From assembly GCA_007994965.1 (NCBI GenBank), contig VOPW01000001.1, forward strand, positions 2,728,001-2,792,000: a stretch of DNA of 64,000 nucleotides, written 5' to 3'. Position 1 is the first letter of the stretch. Every line of letters starts with the position of its first letter. The position numbers and the translations under genes were made by a program. The notes below the pieces were generated by a model. The model did no database searches and was not told the DNA's origin. It saw only the letters and a program-made list of their open reading frames with translations. Positions 40,427-49,805 of this stretch are shown here, in pieces. Source of the DNA: Piscinibacter aquaticus (GTDB taxonomy: Bacteria; Pseudomonadota; Gammaproteobacteria; Burkholderiales; Burkholderiaceae_C).

Positions 40427-42733
40427 ATGGAAAAGAACACCCGGCCGCTGTCGCCCGCCGAGCAGGCGCTGCGCGATGCCGCGCTCGAATACCACCGCAC
40501 GCCGGTGCGCGGCAAGATCTCCGTCACACCCACCAAGCCCTTGTCCAACCAGCGCGATCTGTCGCTGGCCTATTCGCCGGGCGTGGCCTATGCGTGCCGG
40601 GCGATCGAGGCGAACCCGGCGCTGGCCGCCGACTACACCTCGCGCGGCAACCTCGTCGGCGTGGTCACCAACGGCACCGCGGTGCTGGGCCTGGGCGACA
40701 TCGGCCCGCTGGCCGGCAAGCCGGTGATGGAGGGCAAGGGCTGCCTGTTCCAGAAGTTCGCCGGCATCGACGTCTTCGACATCGAACTCGCCGAGAAGGA
40801 CCCGGACAAGCTCGTCGAGATCATTGCCGCGCTGGAGCCCACGCTCGGCGGCGTGAACCTCGAGGACATCAAGGCGCCCGAGTGCTTCACGATCGAGAAG
40901 AGGCTGCGCGAGCGCATGAAGATTCCGGTCTTCCACGACGACCAGCACGGCACCGCGATCATCTCCGCCGCCGCGGTGCTCAACGGGCTGGAGCTGGTGG
41001 GCAAGCGCATCGAGGCGATCAAGCTGGCCGTCTCCGGCGCCGGCGCGGCGGCGATCGCCTGCCTCGACCTGCTGGTGGCGCTGGGCGTGAAGCGCGAGAA
41101 CATCTTCGTCTGCGATTCCAAGGGCGTGATCCACGACCGCCGCGAAGACCGACTCGACGAATCGAAGAAGCGCTATCAGCAGAAGACCGCGGCGCGCACG
41201 CTGGCCGACGTGATGGCCGGTGCCGACGTAGTGCTGGGCTGCTCGGCCGCCGGCGCGATCACCGCGGAGATGGTCAAGAGCATGGCCGAGCGGCCCATCA
41301 TCCTCGCGCTGGCCAACCCCGAGCCGGAGATCCGCCCCGAGCTCGCCAAGAGCGTGCGGCCGGATTGCATCATCGCCACCGGCCGCTCGGACTATCCGAA
41401 CCAGGTCAACAACGTTCTGTGCTTCCCCTACATCTTCCGCGGTGCGCTCGACAGTGGCGCGACGACGATCACCGAGGCGATGAAGCTCGCCTGCGTGCGC
41501 GAGATCGCCGACCTCGCCAAGGCCGAGATCAGCGACGAGGTGGCCTCGGCCTACTCGGGCCGCGAGCTGCGCTTCGGCCCCGACTACCTGATCCCGACGC
41601 CGTTCGACACGCGGCTGATCCTGCGCATCGCGCCGGCGGTGGCCCGGGCCGCGGCCGAGTCGGGCGTGGCCACGCGGCCGATCACCGACCTCGAGGCCTA
41701 TCGCCAGTCGCTGACGCGCTTCGTCACCCACACCGGCATGTTCATGCGGCCGGTGTTCGCCGCCGCGCGCGCCGAGCCCAGGCGCATCGCCTATGCCGAG
41801 GGCGAGGACGAGCGCGTGCTGCGTGCGGTGCAGGCGGCGCTCGACGAGAAGCTGGTCAAGCCCATCCTGATCGGCCGGCCGGCGGTGATCGCCGCGCGCA
41901 TCGAGCGCGGCGGGCTGCGCGGTGCCGGGCCGCGACGTGGAGATCGTCAACCCGGAAGACGACGCCCGCTTCCGCCAGTACTGGGAGGCCTACCACCGGC
42001 TCAACGCGCGCAACGGCGTGACACCGGAGATGGCCAAGGCGGCGGTGCGCCGCTCCAACACCACCATCGGCGCGCTGATGATCCACCTCGGCGATGCCGA
42101 CGGCATGCTCTGCGGGCTGGTCGGCCGCTTCGACGCCCACTTCGCCCACGTGCAGGAGGTGATCGGTGCGGCGCCGGGCGCAAAGTGCTTCGCGACGATG
42201 AACGCGCTGATGCTCGACATGCACACGCTCTTCATCGCCGACACCTTCGTCAACGACGACCCGAGCGCCGAGCAGCTCGCCGAGATCGCCGCGATGGCCG
42301 CCGAGGAGGTGAGCCGGTTCGGCGTGCCGCCCAAGCTGGCCTTCCTCTCGCACTCGATGTACGGCAGCAGCCGGCGGCCCTCGGCGCTGAAGATGCGCGC
42401 CGCGCGCGATCTCTTCGTGCAGCGCCACCCCGACATCCCGGCCGATGGCGAGCTGCAGGGCGATGCGGTGTTCAGCGAGGAGATGCGCTCGGCGCTGGTG
42501 CCCGATTCGTCGCTCACCGGCGCGGCCAACGTGCTGATCCTGCCCAACCTCGACGCGGCCAACATCCTCTTCAACGTGCTGAAGGTCACCGGCGGCAAAG
42601 GGGTGACGGTGGGGCCGATCCTGCTCGGCGCCAATGCGCCGGTACACATCCTCAACCCGGCCTCGACGGTGCGCCGCATCGTCAACATGACGGCGCTGGC
42701 GGTGGCCGACGCCGGGCGCGCGGGCGCGGCTGA
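40427..42733 (+). CDS. maeB: NADP-dependent malic enzyme with phosphotransacetylase-like C-terminus (frameshifted)
   Basis: Converts malate to pyruvate and CO2 with NADP reduction. The N-terminal malic domain has [65 protein letters not shown] and the NAD(P) fold [21 protein letters not shown]. The C-terminal half is PTA-like: [35 protein letters not shown], and after a shift near 41925 [28 protein letters not shown]. About 768 residues, as in E. coli MaeB (759). A second shift near 42715 leads to the stop at 42733. In a serine-cycle methylotroph it could draw carbon from malate to pyruvate. Confidence 0.93.
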   Translation: MEKNTRPLSPAEQALRDAALEYHRTPVRGKISVTPTKPLSNQRDLSLAYSPGVAYACRAIEANPALAADYTSRGNLVGVVTNGTAVLGLGDIGPLAGKPVMEGKGCLFQKFAGIDVFDIELAEKDPDKLVEIIAALEPTLGGVNLEDIKAPECFTIEKRLRERMKIPVFHDDQHGTAIISAAAVLNGLELVGKRIEAIKLAVSGAGAAAIACLDLLVALGVKRENIFVCDSKGVIHDRREDRLDESKKRYQQKTAARTLADVMAGADVVLGCSAAGAITAEMVKSMAERPIILALANPEPEIRPELAKSVRPDCIIATGRSDYPNQVNNVLCFPYIFRGALDSGATTITEAMKLACVREIADLAKAEISDEVASAYSGRELRFGPDYLIPTPFDTRLILRIAPAVARAAAESGVATRPITDLEAYRQSLTRFVTHTGMFMRPVFAAARAEPRRIAYAEGEDERVLRAVQAALDEKLVKPILIGRPAVIAARIERGGLRGAGPRRGDRQPGRRRPLPPVLGGLPPAQRAQRRDTGDGQGGGAPLQHHHRRADDPPRRCRRHALRAGRPLRRPLRPRAGGDRCGAGRKVLRDDERADARHAHALHRRHLRQRRPERRAARRDRRDGRRGGEPVRRAAQAGLPLALDVRQQPAALGAEDARRARSLRAAPPRHPGRWRAAGRCGVQRGDALGAGARFVAHRRGQRADPAQPRRGQHPLQRAEGHRRQRGDGGADPARRQCAGTHPQPGLDGAPHRQHDGAGGGRRRARGRG

Positions 42734-42734
42734 T

Positions 42735-44768
42735 TCAGCCGACGATGCGCAGCTTTCGGGGCGCCCGCCGCGTGCACGGCGCCGCGCCGGCCGCCTTGGC
42801 GGCGTAGCAGGCGGCGTCCGCCGCCGCGAGCCACTCGTCGACGCCGGTCACCTCGGCCGTCAGCGAGGCCACGCCCAGGCTGGCGCCGACGCTCAAGGTC
42901 TGGCCCTCCCACGGCAGCGAGATCGCGCTGACCGCCTGGCGGACGTTCTCGGCGATGCGCAGCGCCGTGTCTCGCGGGCAGCGCTCCAGCAGCAGCGCGA
43001 ACTCGTCGCCGCCCAGGCGCACCACCAGTCGGTGGCGCGCACGCGCGAGGTGATCGCCGCGGCGACGGCCTTGAGCATGGCATCCCCGGCCGCATGGCCC
43101 GCGCGGTCGTTGATCGGCTTGAAGTGGTCGAGGTCGATCATCACGACGACGGCCGGCATCGACCGCGGCAGCGCCTCCACCACCCGCGCCAGCCGCTGCG
43201 AGAACAGCTTGCGGTTGGCCAGCCCGGTCAGCGCATCGTGGGTGGCCGACCACTCGAGCTGCTCGCGCGCGGCGACCTGCTCGCTGATGTCGGCGATGGT
43301 CCAGATCGTGCCTGCCGAGGGGTCGCCATCGGCCACCGGGCGGCCGCGCAGCTGCCCCCAGAAGCGCGTGCCGTCGGCGCGCAGCATCGGCCACTCGCCG
43401 AGGTAGGGCCGGTGGTCGGCGAAAGCCCGGCCGACCTCGCCGCCCAGCCGCTGGTAGTCCTCGTTGGACGCGTAGATCGTGCTGGCGGGCTGGCCCAGCA
43501 TTTCGGCCTCGGTGCGGCCGAACAGCCGGCAGAACTCGTCGCTGACCAATTCGAAGCGCTTGTCGCGCGTGAAGCAGATGCCCACCGGGGCGGCTGCCAT
43601 CACCGACGACAGCCTGCGCATCACCTGGGCGTTGAACGATTCGAGCTGGGCGCGCTCCGCGCCCACGTGGCGCAGCACGCGCGCCAGCCGGCCGATCTCG
43701 CCGCCCCCTCGGGCCAGCCTTCGTGCACGGCCTGCGTGCCGTCGAACAGGTGCTGCGCCCGCTGCTCGAGCCTGGCCAGCGGCCTCAGCAGCCGCCACTG
43801 CACGGCCAGCAGGGCCAGCGACAGCACCGCGATCAGGCCGGCCGCCCACAGCAGCGCGTCGCGCCGGGCCTGATGCAGGGGCCCAGCAGCGCCGACTCGG
43901 GCACCGCGCGCCAGACCACCCAGTCCGGACCCGGCACGCCCGCGAGCGTGACGACTTCGCCGGACTGCCGCAGCAGCAGCCCGCTGGGCTCGACCGGGGC
44001 GCCGCTGCGCTGCCAGTGCGCGAATGCATCGGCCAGCCGCGTCTCGCCGCTCAGCGGCTGCAGCAGCTGGCGGCGCAGCGGGTGCGTGAGCATGCGGCCA
44101 GTGGCATCGGTGACGAGCTTGAGTTCATCGCCCTCGATCACCCCGTTCTCGCTGTCGCCGAGCAGGTCGTGGCTCGCCAGCCGCAGGGCCCCGCCCAGCA
44201 CCCCGAACACCTGCCCGGATGCGTCCACCAACGGGTGCGTGAACACCACCACCGGCTCGCCGGACACGCGCCCCGGCACCGGCTCGGAGACGATCGGACG
44301 CTGCTCGGCCAGCGTGCGCCGGAAGTAGTCACGATCCGCCAGGCTGATGTCGGGCCGCCGGACACCGGCCGCATCCGCGTAGACACGCACGCTGCCGTCG
44401 GGCTGGGCGATGAATATGTTGGCGAACTGGCCGCGCAGCAGCGGCTTGTTGTCGAGGAACAGGCGCAGCCGCGCCTCGTCGCGCAGCAGCGCGGCATCGA
44501 GCTGCGGCGCGCTCAGGCGCAGAGCCTCCTGGCGCTCGACCACGCGGATCGAGAGGTCGCGGGCGAGGTTCACCACATCCGCCAACTGCTGGTCGCGCTG
44601 GCGCTCGACCATGTCGCGCTCGGCCCGCTGCACGAGCAGCAGGGTCGTGAGCACGACGCCGATCGCCATCGCCGCGATGGCCGCGAGCGTCAGCCGCAGC
44701 TTGATGGAGCCGAATATGTCAGTGAGGCGAGCCCAGGCCATGCGCCAGTATCGGCGCAGCACGCTCAC
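42735..44768 (-). CDS. Membrane diguanylate cyclase: Cache-like sensor, HAMP, PAS, GGDEF (frameshifted)
   Basis: Makes cyclic di-GMP in response to an extracytoplasmic signal. Start 44768. First helix SIKLRLTLAAIAAMAIGVVLTTLLLVQ, then a periplasmic double-Cache-like domain (FANIFIAQPDGSVRVYADAAGV, ISLADRDYFRRTLAEQRPIVSEPV, VVFTHPLVDASGQVFGVLGGAL). The second helix and HAMP region is LIAVLSLALLAVQWRLLRPLARLEQRA. The PAS domain is VGICFTRDKRFELVSDEFCRLFG, and GGDEF has THDALTGLANRKLF, MIDLDHFKPINDRAGH and RLGGDEFALLLERCP (intact signature). About 677 residues. Frame breaks near 43880, 43710 and 43030. It is last in a five-gene minus-strand run. Confidence 0.86.
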
Positions 44769-44785
44769 TCTTTAGCAAGCAGTCG

Positions 44786-45433
44786 TCACTTCTTCGTCGA
44801 CAAGTGTTGCGCCGAGGTGATGCCCATCGAGACGTAGATGCTGGTCAGCGCATCCACGCCGATCTCGGCCGGCGTGACCCACGCCTGCGGCACGTAGAGC
44901 AGCCCGCCGCCCACCGGCACCGGCGCGGTCGGCACCAGCACCGCGAGGTACTCGATCTCGCCGACGCGCACCGGCTCGGGCGTGGACAGCAGCCCCAGCA
45001 CCGCCGAGCCGCCGACGCCGCCGAAGTGCAGCCACACCGGCCGCATCGACTTGACCTGCGACTCGTCGCGCTGGCCGAACATCTCGGTCAGCTTCTTGGC
45101 CATGTCGTAGACGCTGCGCACGACGGGAATGCGCTGCATCACGCCATCGGTCAGAGCCTGCACCGCATGGCGCAGCCGCGTCTGCACCATGAGGCCGAGC
45201 AGGAAGATCGCCGCCAGCACCACGGCCACGCCGATCGCATAGGCGAGCACCTCCGAATCGGCCACGCGCAGGCCGATGCGCTGCAGCAGCCCGCCGAAGA
45301 AGCTCTGCGGCCCGACGTACTCCACCACCAGCCGCGCGCCCCAGACGAAGATGAGGATCGTGGCCGCCAGCGGCAGGGCCGCCAGCAGCCCGGTGACGAA
45401 GACGTTGAGCAGGTGGCGGGTGGTGCGTGTCAT
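44786..45433 (-). CDS. DUF502 family membrane protein
   Basis: Intact, 215 residues. The family pattern is HLLNVFVTGLLAALPLAATILIFVWGARLV and YAIGVAVVLAAIFLLGLMVQT, with a conserved cytosolic/periplasmic domain IPVVRSVYDMAKKLTEMF and VLVPTAPVPVGGGLLYVPQAWVTPAEIGVDALTSIYVSMGI. Widespread, function unknown; a plant homologue is linked to plastid or vacuolar membranes. It lies 7 bases downstream of the PcaC-PcaD fusion gene and 17 bases before the cyclase gene, so it is probably cotranscribed with both. Confidence 0.85.
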   Translation of the reverse strand: MTRTTRHLLNVFVTGLLAALPLAATILIFVWGARLVVEYVGPQSFFGGLLQRIGLRVADSEVLAYAIGVAVVLAAIFLLGLMVQTRLRHAVQALTDGVMQRIPVVRSVYDMAKKLTEMFGQRDESQVKSMRPVWLHFGGVGGSAVLGLLSTPEPVRVGEIEYLAVLVPTAPVPVGGGLLYVPQAWVTPAEIGVDALTSIYVSMGITSAQHLSTKK

Positions 45434-45440
45434 GGCGGGT

Positions 45441-46648
45441 TCATCCGCCGCAGCGGCCGCCGATGAAGCCACGCACCGCGTCGAGGAAGGCCTGCGGCAG
45501 CTCGAGCACGCCGATGTGCGCCGCGGCGATCGTGCGCAGTTCGGCGCCCGGTAGGCGCGATGCGATGGCCTGCGACATCGCCGGCGGCGCGCCGGCATCG
45601 TGCTCGCCGGCGATCACCAGCGCGGGCGTCGTCACGCCGGCCAGCCGTTCGAGCCAGTCGACCGACGCCACCGCCCGGCCGCAGGCGATGTAGCCCTCGG
45701 GCGCGCTGCGCAGCAGCGTCTGCCGGGTGCGCTCCACCACCTCGGGCTGGGAGGCGCGGAAGGCCGGCGTGAACCAGCGCTCCATCGTCGCATCGGCAAT
45801 CGCCGCCGGCCGCCCTGCTCGATCGCCGCGATGCGCTGCGCCCACATCGAGCGCACCTCGTCCGGGTAGCGCGCGCTGCTGTGCGCGATCACCACGCCGC
45901 GCAGCAGTTCCGGATGTCGCACTGCGAGACCCTGCGCGACCATGCCACCCATCGAGAGACCGACGAAGACCACCGGGCCGCGGCCCCATTCGCGGATCAG
46001 CCGCGCGGCATCGTCGACCAGCTCGTCCTGCGAATACGGCCCGGCCGGTACCGCCGAGCCGCCGTGGCCGCGGTGGTCGTAGCGCAGCACCTCGTGGTGC
46101 GGCGCGAGCGCGGCGGCGAAGTCGTCCCACAGGTGCAGATCGGCGCCGAGCGCATGGCTCAGCACCACCGGCGTGCCGCGGCCCTGGATCGCCACGCGCA
46201 GCTGCGGCGCGCTGAAGGTGTGGTGCACGGCCGCGCGCACGCCGGCCGTCAGCGGCGAGGCCGGCGGCAGCTTGCCTTCGTCGCGCAGGATCTTCGTCGT
46301 GATCTTGAAGGCGGTGTTGGCCGCCGGCACGCCACAGTAGATCGCGCCCTGCATCAGCGTCTCGCGGATCTTCTCCAGCGGCACGCCGGCACGCACCGTT
46401 GCCTTGCAGTGCAGCTCGAACTCCTCCCAGCGCGCCGCGGCCATCGTCATGCCCAGCACCAGCAGACGTCGCGTGACCACGTCCAGCCCCGGGCGACCCC
46501 AGATGTCGAGCCACGCATGGCGCGTGACCAGGTCCTGGAAATCGGCGTTGAACTGCGTCGTGCCGCCGAGCGACTGGTCGACCCACTCGTCGCCCAGCAC
46601 CGCGCGGCGGTTGCTCACGCCGCGCTCGAAATCATCCTGTCGATCCAT
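45441..46648 (-). CDS. 4-carboxymuconolactone decarboxylase / 3-oxoadipate enol-lactonase fusion (one frameshift)
   Basis: Bifunctional enzyme of the protocatechuate branch of the beta-ketoadipate pathway. The N-terminal ~125 residues are PcaC-like: DQSLGGTTQFNADFQDLVTRHAWLDIWGRPGLD, then TRRLLVLGMTMAAARWEEFELHCKATVRAGVPLEKIRETLMQGAIYCGVPAANTAF. The C-terminal alpha/beta hydrolase is PcaD-like: VVLSHALGADLHLWDDFA, LRYDHRGHGGS, FVGLSMGGMVAQGLAVRHPEL (nucleophile) and IAAAHIGVLELPQAFLDAV (histidine). An indel near 45810 interrupts it. About 402 residues. The domain order is PcaC then PcaD, opposite to actinobacterial PcaL. No other pca gene is in the window. Confidence 0.88.
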
Positions 46649-47402
46649 CGTTCGCTCCGTCCGGTTGCGAAGCGCCGGGCTGCACGCGCCGCGCCTTCAT
46701 CTCGATCAGCTGGCGCATGCGCACGAGCGACGCCCGGTGCAGGTGCGCGAGCATCAACATGCCGCTGCGGTGCAGCTCCAGCACCACCGCGTCGGGCAGG
46801 TTGCGCAGCTTCTCCTCGTCGATCACGCGAAAGCCTTCGACGGTGATGCGCTGGCCGTCGGGCAGCGTGGCATCGGCCTGCATCGGCTGCAGCAGATCGA
46901 GTTCCACCAGCCGCCTGCAGAAGCCGCGCGTGCGCCGCGCCTCGGCATCGAAGCGGCCGAGGAATTCGAGCGCCTGCTCGAGCACCGGCGTCGGCCGGCC
47001 CTGGGCATCGAAGAGCGGCTCGCCTTCCACGGGCGACAGGCCGCTCCACGCCACATCGATCATCGGCCCGCTGCTGCTGCTGACGAAGGGATAGCGGCGC
47101 ACGAAGGCCGGCACGTAGGCCGCCTTCCAGCGCGTGCCCTCGACGAACAGGTTCTCGCCGGCCTCCAGCCCAAGCAGCGCCACCGGCGACACCGCCGGCC
47201 GGCCGTCGGCATCCAGATCGCCGGCCTGCACGAAGACGACCGGATACTCCAGGGCCGCTTCGGGGATCTCGGTGGCGGCGACGAACACCGCATGCAGGCG
47301 CGAGGCGATCGAGTAATCGCGCAGCGGCGCGATGCGCAACGTGCCGTGCCGCGCCGCATCGAGCGGCTCGGGCGCGCGGAACAGCGCGGAGGCCGCGCTC
47401 AC
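46632..47402 (-). CDS. SapC family protein
   Basis: Intact, 256 residues from a GTG start that overlaps the upstream stop (GTGA). HAVFVAATEIPEAALEYPVVFV, LGLEAGENLFVEGTRWKAAYVPAFVRRYPFV and FCRRLVELDLLQPMQADATLPDGQRITVEGFRVIDEEKLRNLPD are the SapC-family blocks. Named after a Campylobacter S-layer protein, but in Proteobacteria the function is unknown. Its 3' end overlaps the start of the PcaC-PcaD fusion by 17 bases. Coupling to a CorC-like gene upstream suggests an envelope role (inference). Confidence 0.84.
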   Translation of the reverse strand: MSAASALFRAPEPLDAARHGTLRIAPLRDYSIASRLHAVFVAATEIPEAALEYPVVFVQAGDLDADGRPAVSPVALLGLEAGENLFVEGTRWKAAYVPAFVRRYPFVSSSSGPMIDVAWSGLSPVEGEPLFDAQGRPTPVLEQALEFLGRFDAEARRTRGFCRRLVELDLLQPMQADATLPDGQRITVEGFRVIDEEKLRNLPDAVVLELHRSGMLMLAHLHRASLVRMRQLIEMKARRVQPGASQPDGANDGSTG

Positions 47403-48715
47403 GCGCCGTTTCCTGGTTGATCGTCCGAGCGCGCCGGCAGCGCGCTGACCAGCACCTTGTCGACGCGCTTGCCGTCCATGTCGACCACCTCGAAGCGGAA
47501 GCCGTCCCACTCGACCACGTCGGTGGTGCGCGGCAGCCTTCCGAGCAGCAGCATGATCATGCCGGCCAGCGTGTTGTAGCGGCCGCGGTCTTCCTCGGGC
47601 AGTTCCTTCAGCTCGAGCCGGTCCTTCAGCTCGGGCACCGGGATCAGGCCGTCGAACAGCCAGCTGCCGTCGTCGCGGCGCACCGCCCAGGCGTCTTCGG
47701 CCGTCGGCGTGGTGAACTCGCCGGTGATCGCCTCCAGCACGTCGAGCACGGTGATCATGCCCTGCACCGCGCCGTACTCGTCGACCACGAAGACCAGCTG
47801 CGTCGACGAAGCCTTGAAGTGCTCGAGAAGCTCCATGCCCGACAGCGTCTCGGGCACGAAGACCGGCGGCTCCAGGCTGTCGGCGAGCGAGAGCTCGAGG
47901 CCTTCCATCGCCTGCTGCAGCAGCCGGTGCGCGCTGACCACGCCGATCACGTCGTCGAGACTGCCGCGGCAGACGGGGTAGCGCGTGTGGCCTTCCTGCA
48001 CCAGCACCGACAGCAGCGCCTCGCGCGAGGCGGTCACGTCGATCCAGACGATCTCGGCGCGCGGGATCATCATCGAGCCGACCTGCCGGTCGTCGAGGCG
48101 GAAGACGTTGCGCACCATCTGGTGCTCCTGCGCCTCGATCACGCCGGCATCCAGGCCTTCGACCAGGCTGGCGGCGATCTCCTCTTCCGTCACCGTGCGG
48201 TCCGGCCCGCCGCGGATGCCCAGCAGGCGCAGCGTGCCTTCGGTGCTGAAGGACAGCAGCTTGACGAACGGCCGCGTGACGATGGCCAGCCACTCCATCG
48301 GCCGCGCCACCACGCGCGCCACCGCCTCGGGGTACATCTGGCCGAGCCGCTTGGGCACCAGCTCGCCGAAGATGATGGTCAGGAAGGTGATCACCACCAC
48401 GACCATCGCGGTGGCGGTGATGTCCGCCGCGCGGTCGTGGATCGGGAAGTTCTCGTGCAGCCACTGGGCGAAGGGCGCGGAGAACGCCGCATCGCCGACG
48501 ATGCCGTTGAGCACGCCGATCGAGGTGATGCCGATCTGCACCACCGACAGGAACTTGGTCGGGTCGTCGTGCAGCTCCATCGCGCGCTGCGCGCCGGCGT
48601 CGCCGGATTCCACCATCACCTGCAACCTGGCCTTGCGGCTCGCGGTCAACGCCATCTCGGACATGGCGAACAACGCGTTGAGGAGGATGAGGAAGATCAG
48701 AAGGGCAACGTCCAT
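47399..48715 (-). CDS. CNNM/CorC-type hemolysin-family transporter
   Basis: Membrane protein of the CNNM/CorC/HlyC family, associated with Mg2+ or Co2+ efflux. Intact, 438 residues. N-terminal DUF21 transmembrane domain: MDVALLIFLILLNALFAMSEMALTASRKARL, FLSVVQIGITSIGVLNGIVG, VVVVITFLTIIFGELVPKRL. Then the CBS pair: RNVFRLDDRQVGSMMIPRAEIVWIDVTAS and LVFVVDEYGAVQGMITVLDVLEAITGE. The C-terminal CorC domain is WLFDGLIPVPELKDRLEL and WDGFRFEVVDMDGKRVDKVLV. It heads a minus-strand run with sapC, the pca fusion, DUF502 and the cyclase, and is divergent from apaH. Confidence 0.93.
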   Translation of the reverse strand: MDVALLIFLILLNALFAMSEMALTASRKARLQVMVESGDAGAQRAMELHDDPTKFLSVVQIGITSIGVLNGIVGDAAFSAPFAQWLHENFPIHDRAADITATAMVVVVITFLTIIFGELVPKRLGQMYPEAVARVVARPMEWLAIVTRPFVKLLSFSTEGTLRLLGIRGGPDRTVTEEEIAASLVEGLDAGVIEAQEHQMVRNVFRLDDRQVGSMMIPRAEIVWIDVTASREALLSVLVQEGHTRYPVCRGSLDDVIGVVSAHRLLQQAMEGLELSLADSLEPPVFVPETLSGMELLEHFKASSTQLVFVVDEYGAVQGMITVLDVLEAITGEFTTPTAEDAWAVRRDDGSWLFDGLIPVPELKDRLELKELPEEDRGRYNTLAGMIMLLLGRLPRTTDVVEWDGFRFEVVDMDGKRVDKVLVSALPARSDDQPGNGA

Positions 48716-48774
48716 GCAGGGCCGAAGCTCGGCAGCGCGCAGTGAAGAGGCGGGCAGCGTAGCAGAATCGCGTG

Positions 48775-49595
48775 ATGCTCTATCTGATCGGGGATCTGCA
48801 AGGCTGCTGCGATGCCTTCGAGCGGCTGCTCGCGGAGATTGGTTTTTCGCCTTCGCGCGACAGGCTCGTCGTGCTCGGCGATCTGGTCAACCGCGGCCCG
48901 GCCTCGCTGGCCACGCTGAAGCGGCTGCGCGGCCTCGGCGACGCCGCCACCTGCCTGCTCGGCAACCATGACCTTCATCTGCTGGCGGTGGCCTGCGGCG
49001 GGCGCCGGGCGCACCGCAGCGACACGCTGGCCGAGGTGCTCGACTCGCCCGAACGCGAGGCCTGGCTGGAATGGCTGCGCTCGCGCCGCATGGCGGTGGT
49101 CGAAGGCGGCTGGCTGTGCGTGCATGCCGGCGTCGTGCCGCAGTGGGATGCGGCCGAGACGCTGGCCCGCGCCGCCGAGGTCGAGGCCATGCTGCGCAGC
49201 GACGCGCTCGACGACTTCCTGCACGTGATGTACGCCGACGAGCCGGTGCGCTGGAGCGAACGGCTCGAAGGCAACGAACGCCTGCGCTTCATCATCAACG
49301 TGCTGACACGCATCCGCTTCGTCGATGCGCAAGGCCGGCTCGACCTGAAGACCAAGGAAGGCGCCGGCGGCGCGCCCGAGGGCTTCTTCCCTGGTTCGAC
49401 GCACCCGGCCGGCGCACCGCCGGCGTGCCGATGGCCTTCGGCCACTGGTCGACGCTGGGTCTCGTCAACCGCCCTGACCTGCTGGCGCTGGACACCGGTT
49501 GCGTGTGGGGCGGATCGCTGACGGCCGTGCGCGTGGATGGCGGTCGCCGCGAGGTGTTCCAGGTGGCCTGCGAGCAGGCCCAGGTGCCGGGCTGA
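48775..49595 (+). CDS. apaH: Symmetrical bis(5'-nucleosyl)-tetraphosphatase (one frameshift)
   Basis: Hydrolyses Ap4A to two ADP; also decaps NpN-capped RNA. Calcineurin-like metallophosphatase with [19 protein letters not shown] (GDxQG), [13 protein letters not shown] (GDLVNRG) and [15 protein letters not shown] (GNHD), then [11 protein letters not shown]. After an indel near 49400 (probably one C lost in TTCCCC) it continues [41 protein letters not shown]. About 273 residues, as in E. coli ApaH. The ATG at 48775 is one codon after a GTG. Confidence 0.95.
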
Positions 49596-49637
49596 AGCCT
49601 GGTGAAGCCGCCGCCCTACAATCCGCCCTCCTCGCCT

Positions 49638-49722
49638 GGAAGCGTGGCAGAGTGGTCGATTGCACCGGTCTTGAAAACCGGCAACGGGCAACCGTTCGTG
49701 AGTTCGAATCTCACCGCTTCCG
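49638..49722 (+). tRNA. tRNA-Ser (anticodon TGA)
   Basis: Class II tRNA with a long variable arm. Acceptor GGAAGCG pairs with CGCTTCC, anticodon stem CCGGT/ACCGG region with loop CTTGAAA (anticodon TGA), variable arm AACGGGCAACCGTT, T-arm GTGAG-TTCGAAT-CTCAC, discriminator G. The CCA end is not encoded (CCG follows). 85 bases without CCA. Confidence 0.95.
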
Positions 49723-49805
49723 CCGGGCCACCCCCTCGAATCCATGAAGCACATCGCCCGACCGCGTTGATCATGGCAGCATGCTTGCTCGACTCGGAGC
49801 AGTGC

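Noticed and set aside
47417..48745. Long plus-strand ORF opposite the CorC-like gene
   Set aside because: Mirror-frame shadow: composition is rich in His, Arg and Val and no family pattern is seen; the opposite strand has a complete CNNM/CorC protein.
49638..49722. tRNA-Ser as the attachment site of a genomic island
   Set aside because: No integrase, no duplicated tRNA 3' end and no clear composition change beyond the lipoprotein gene.
49602..49805. Extended N-terminus of the lipoprotein ORF across tRNA-Ser (VAEWSIAPVLKTG-like)
   Set aside because: It is the in-frame translation of the tRNA. The lipobox signal peptide starts at 49806.
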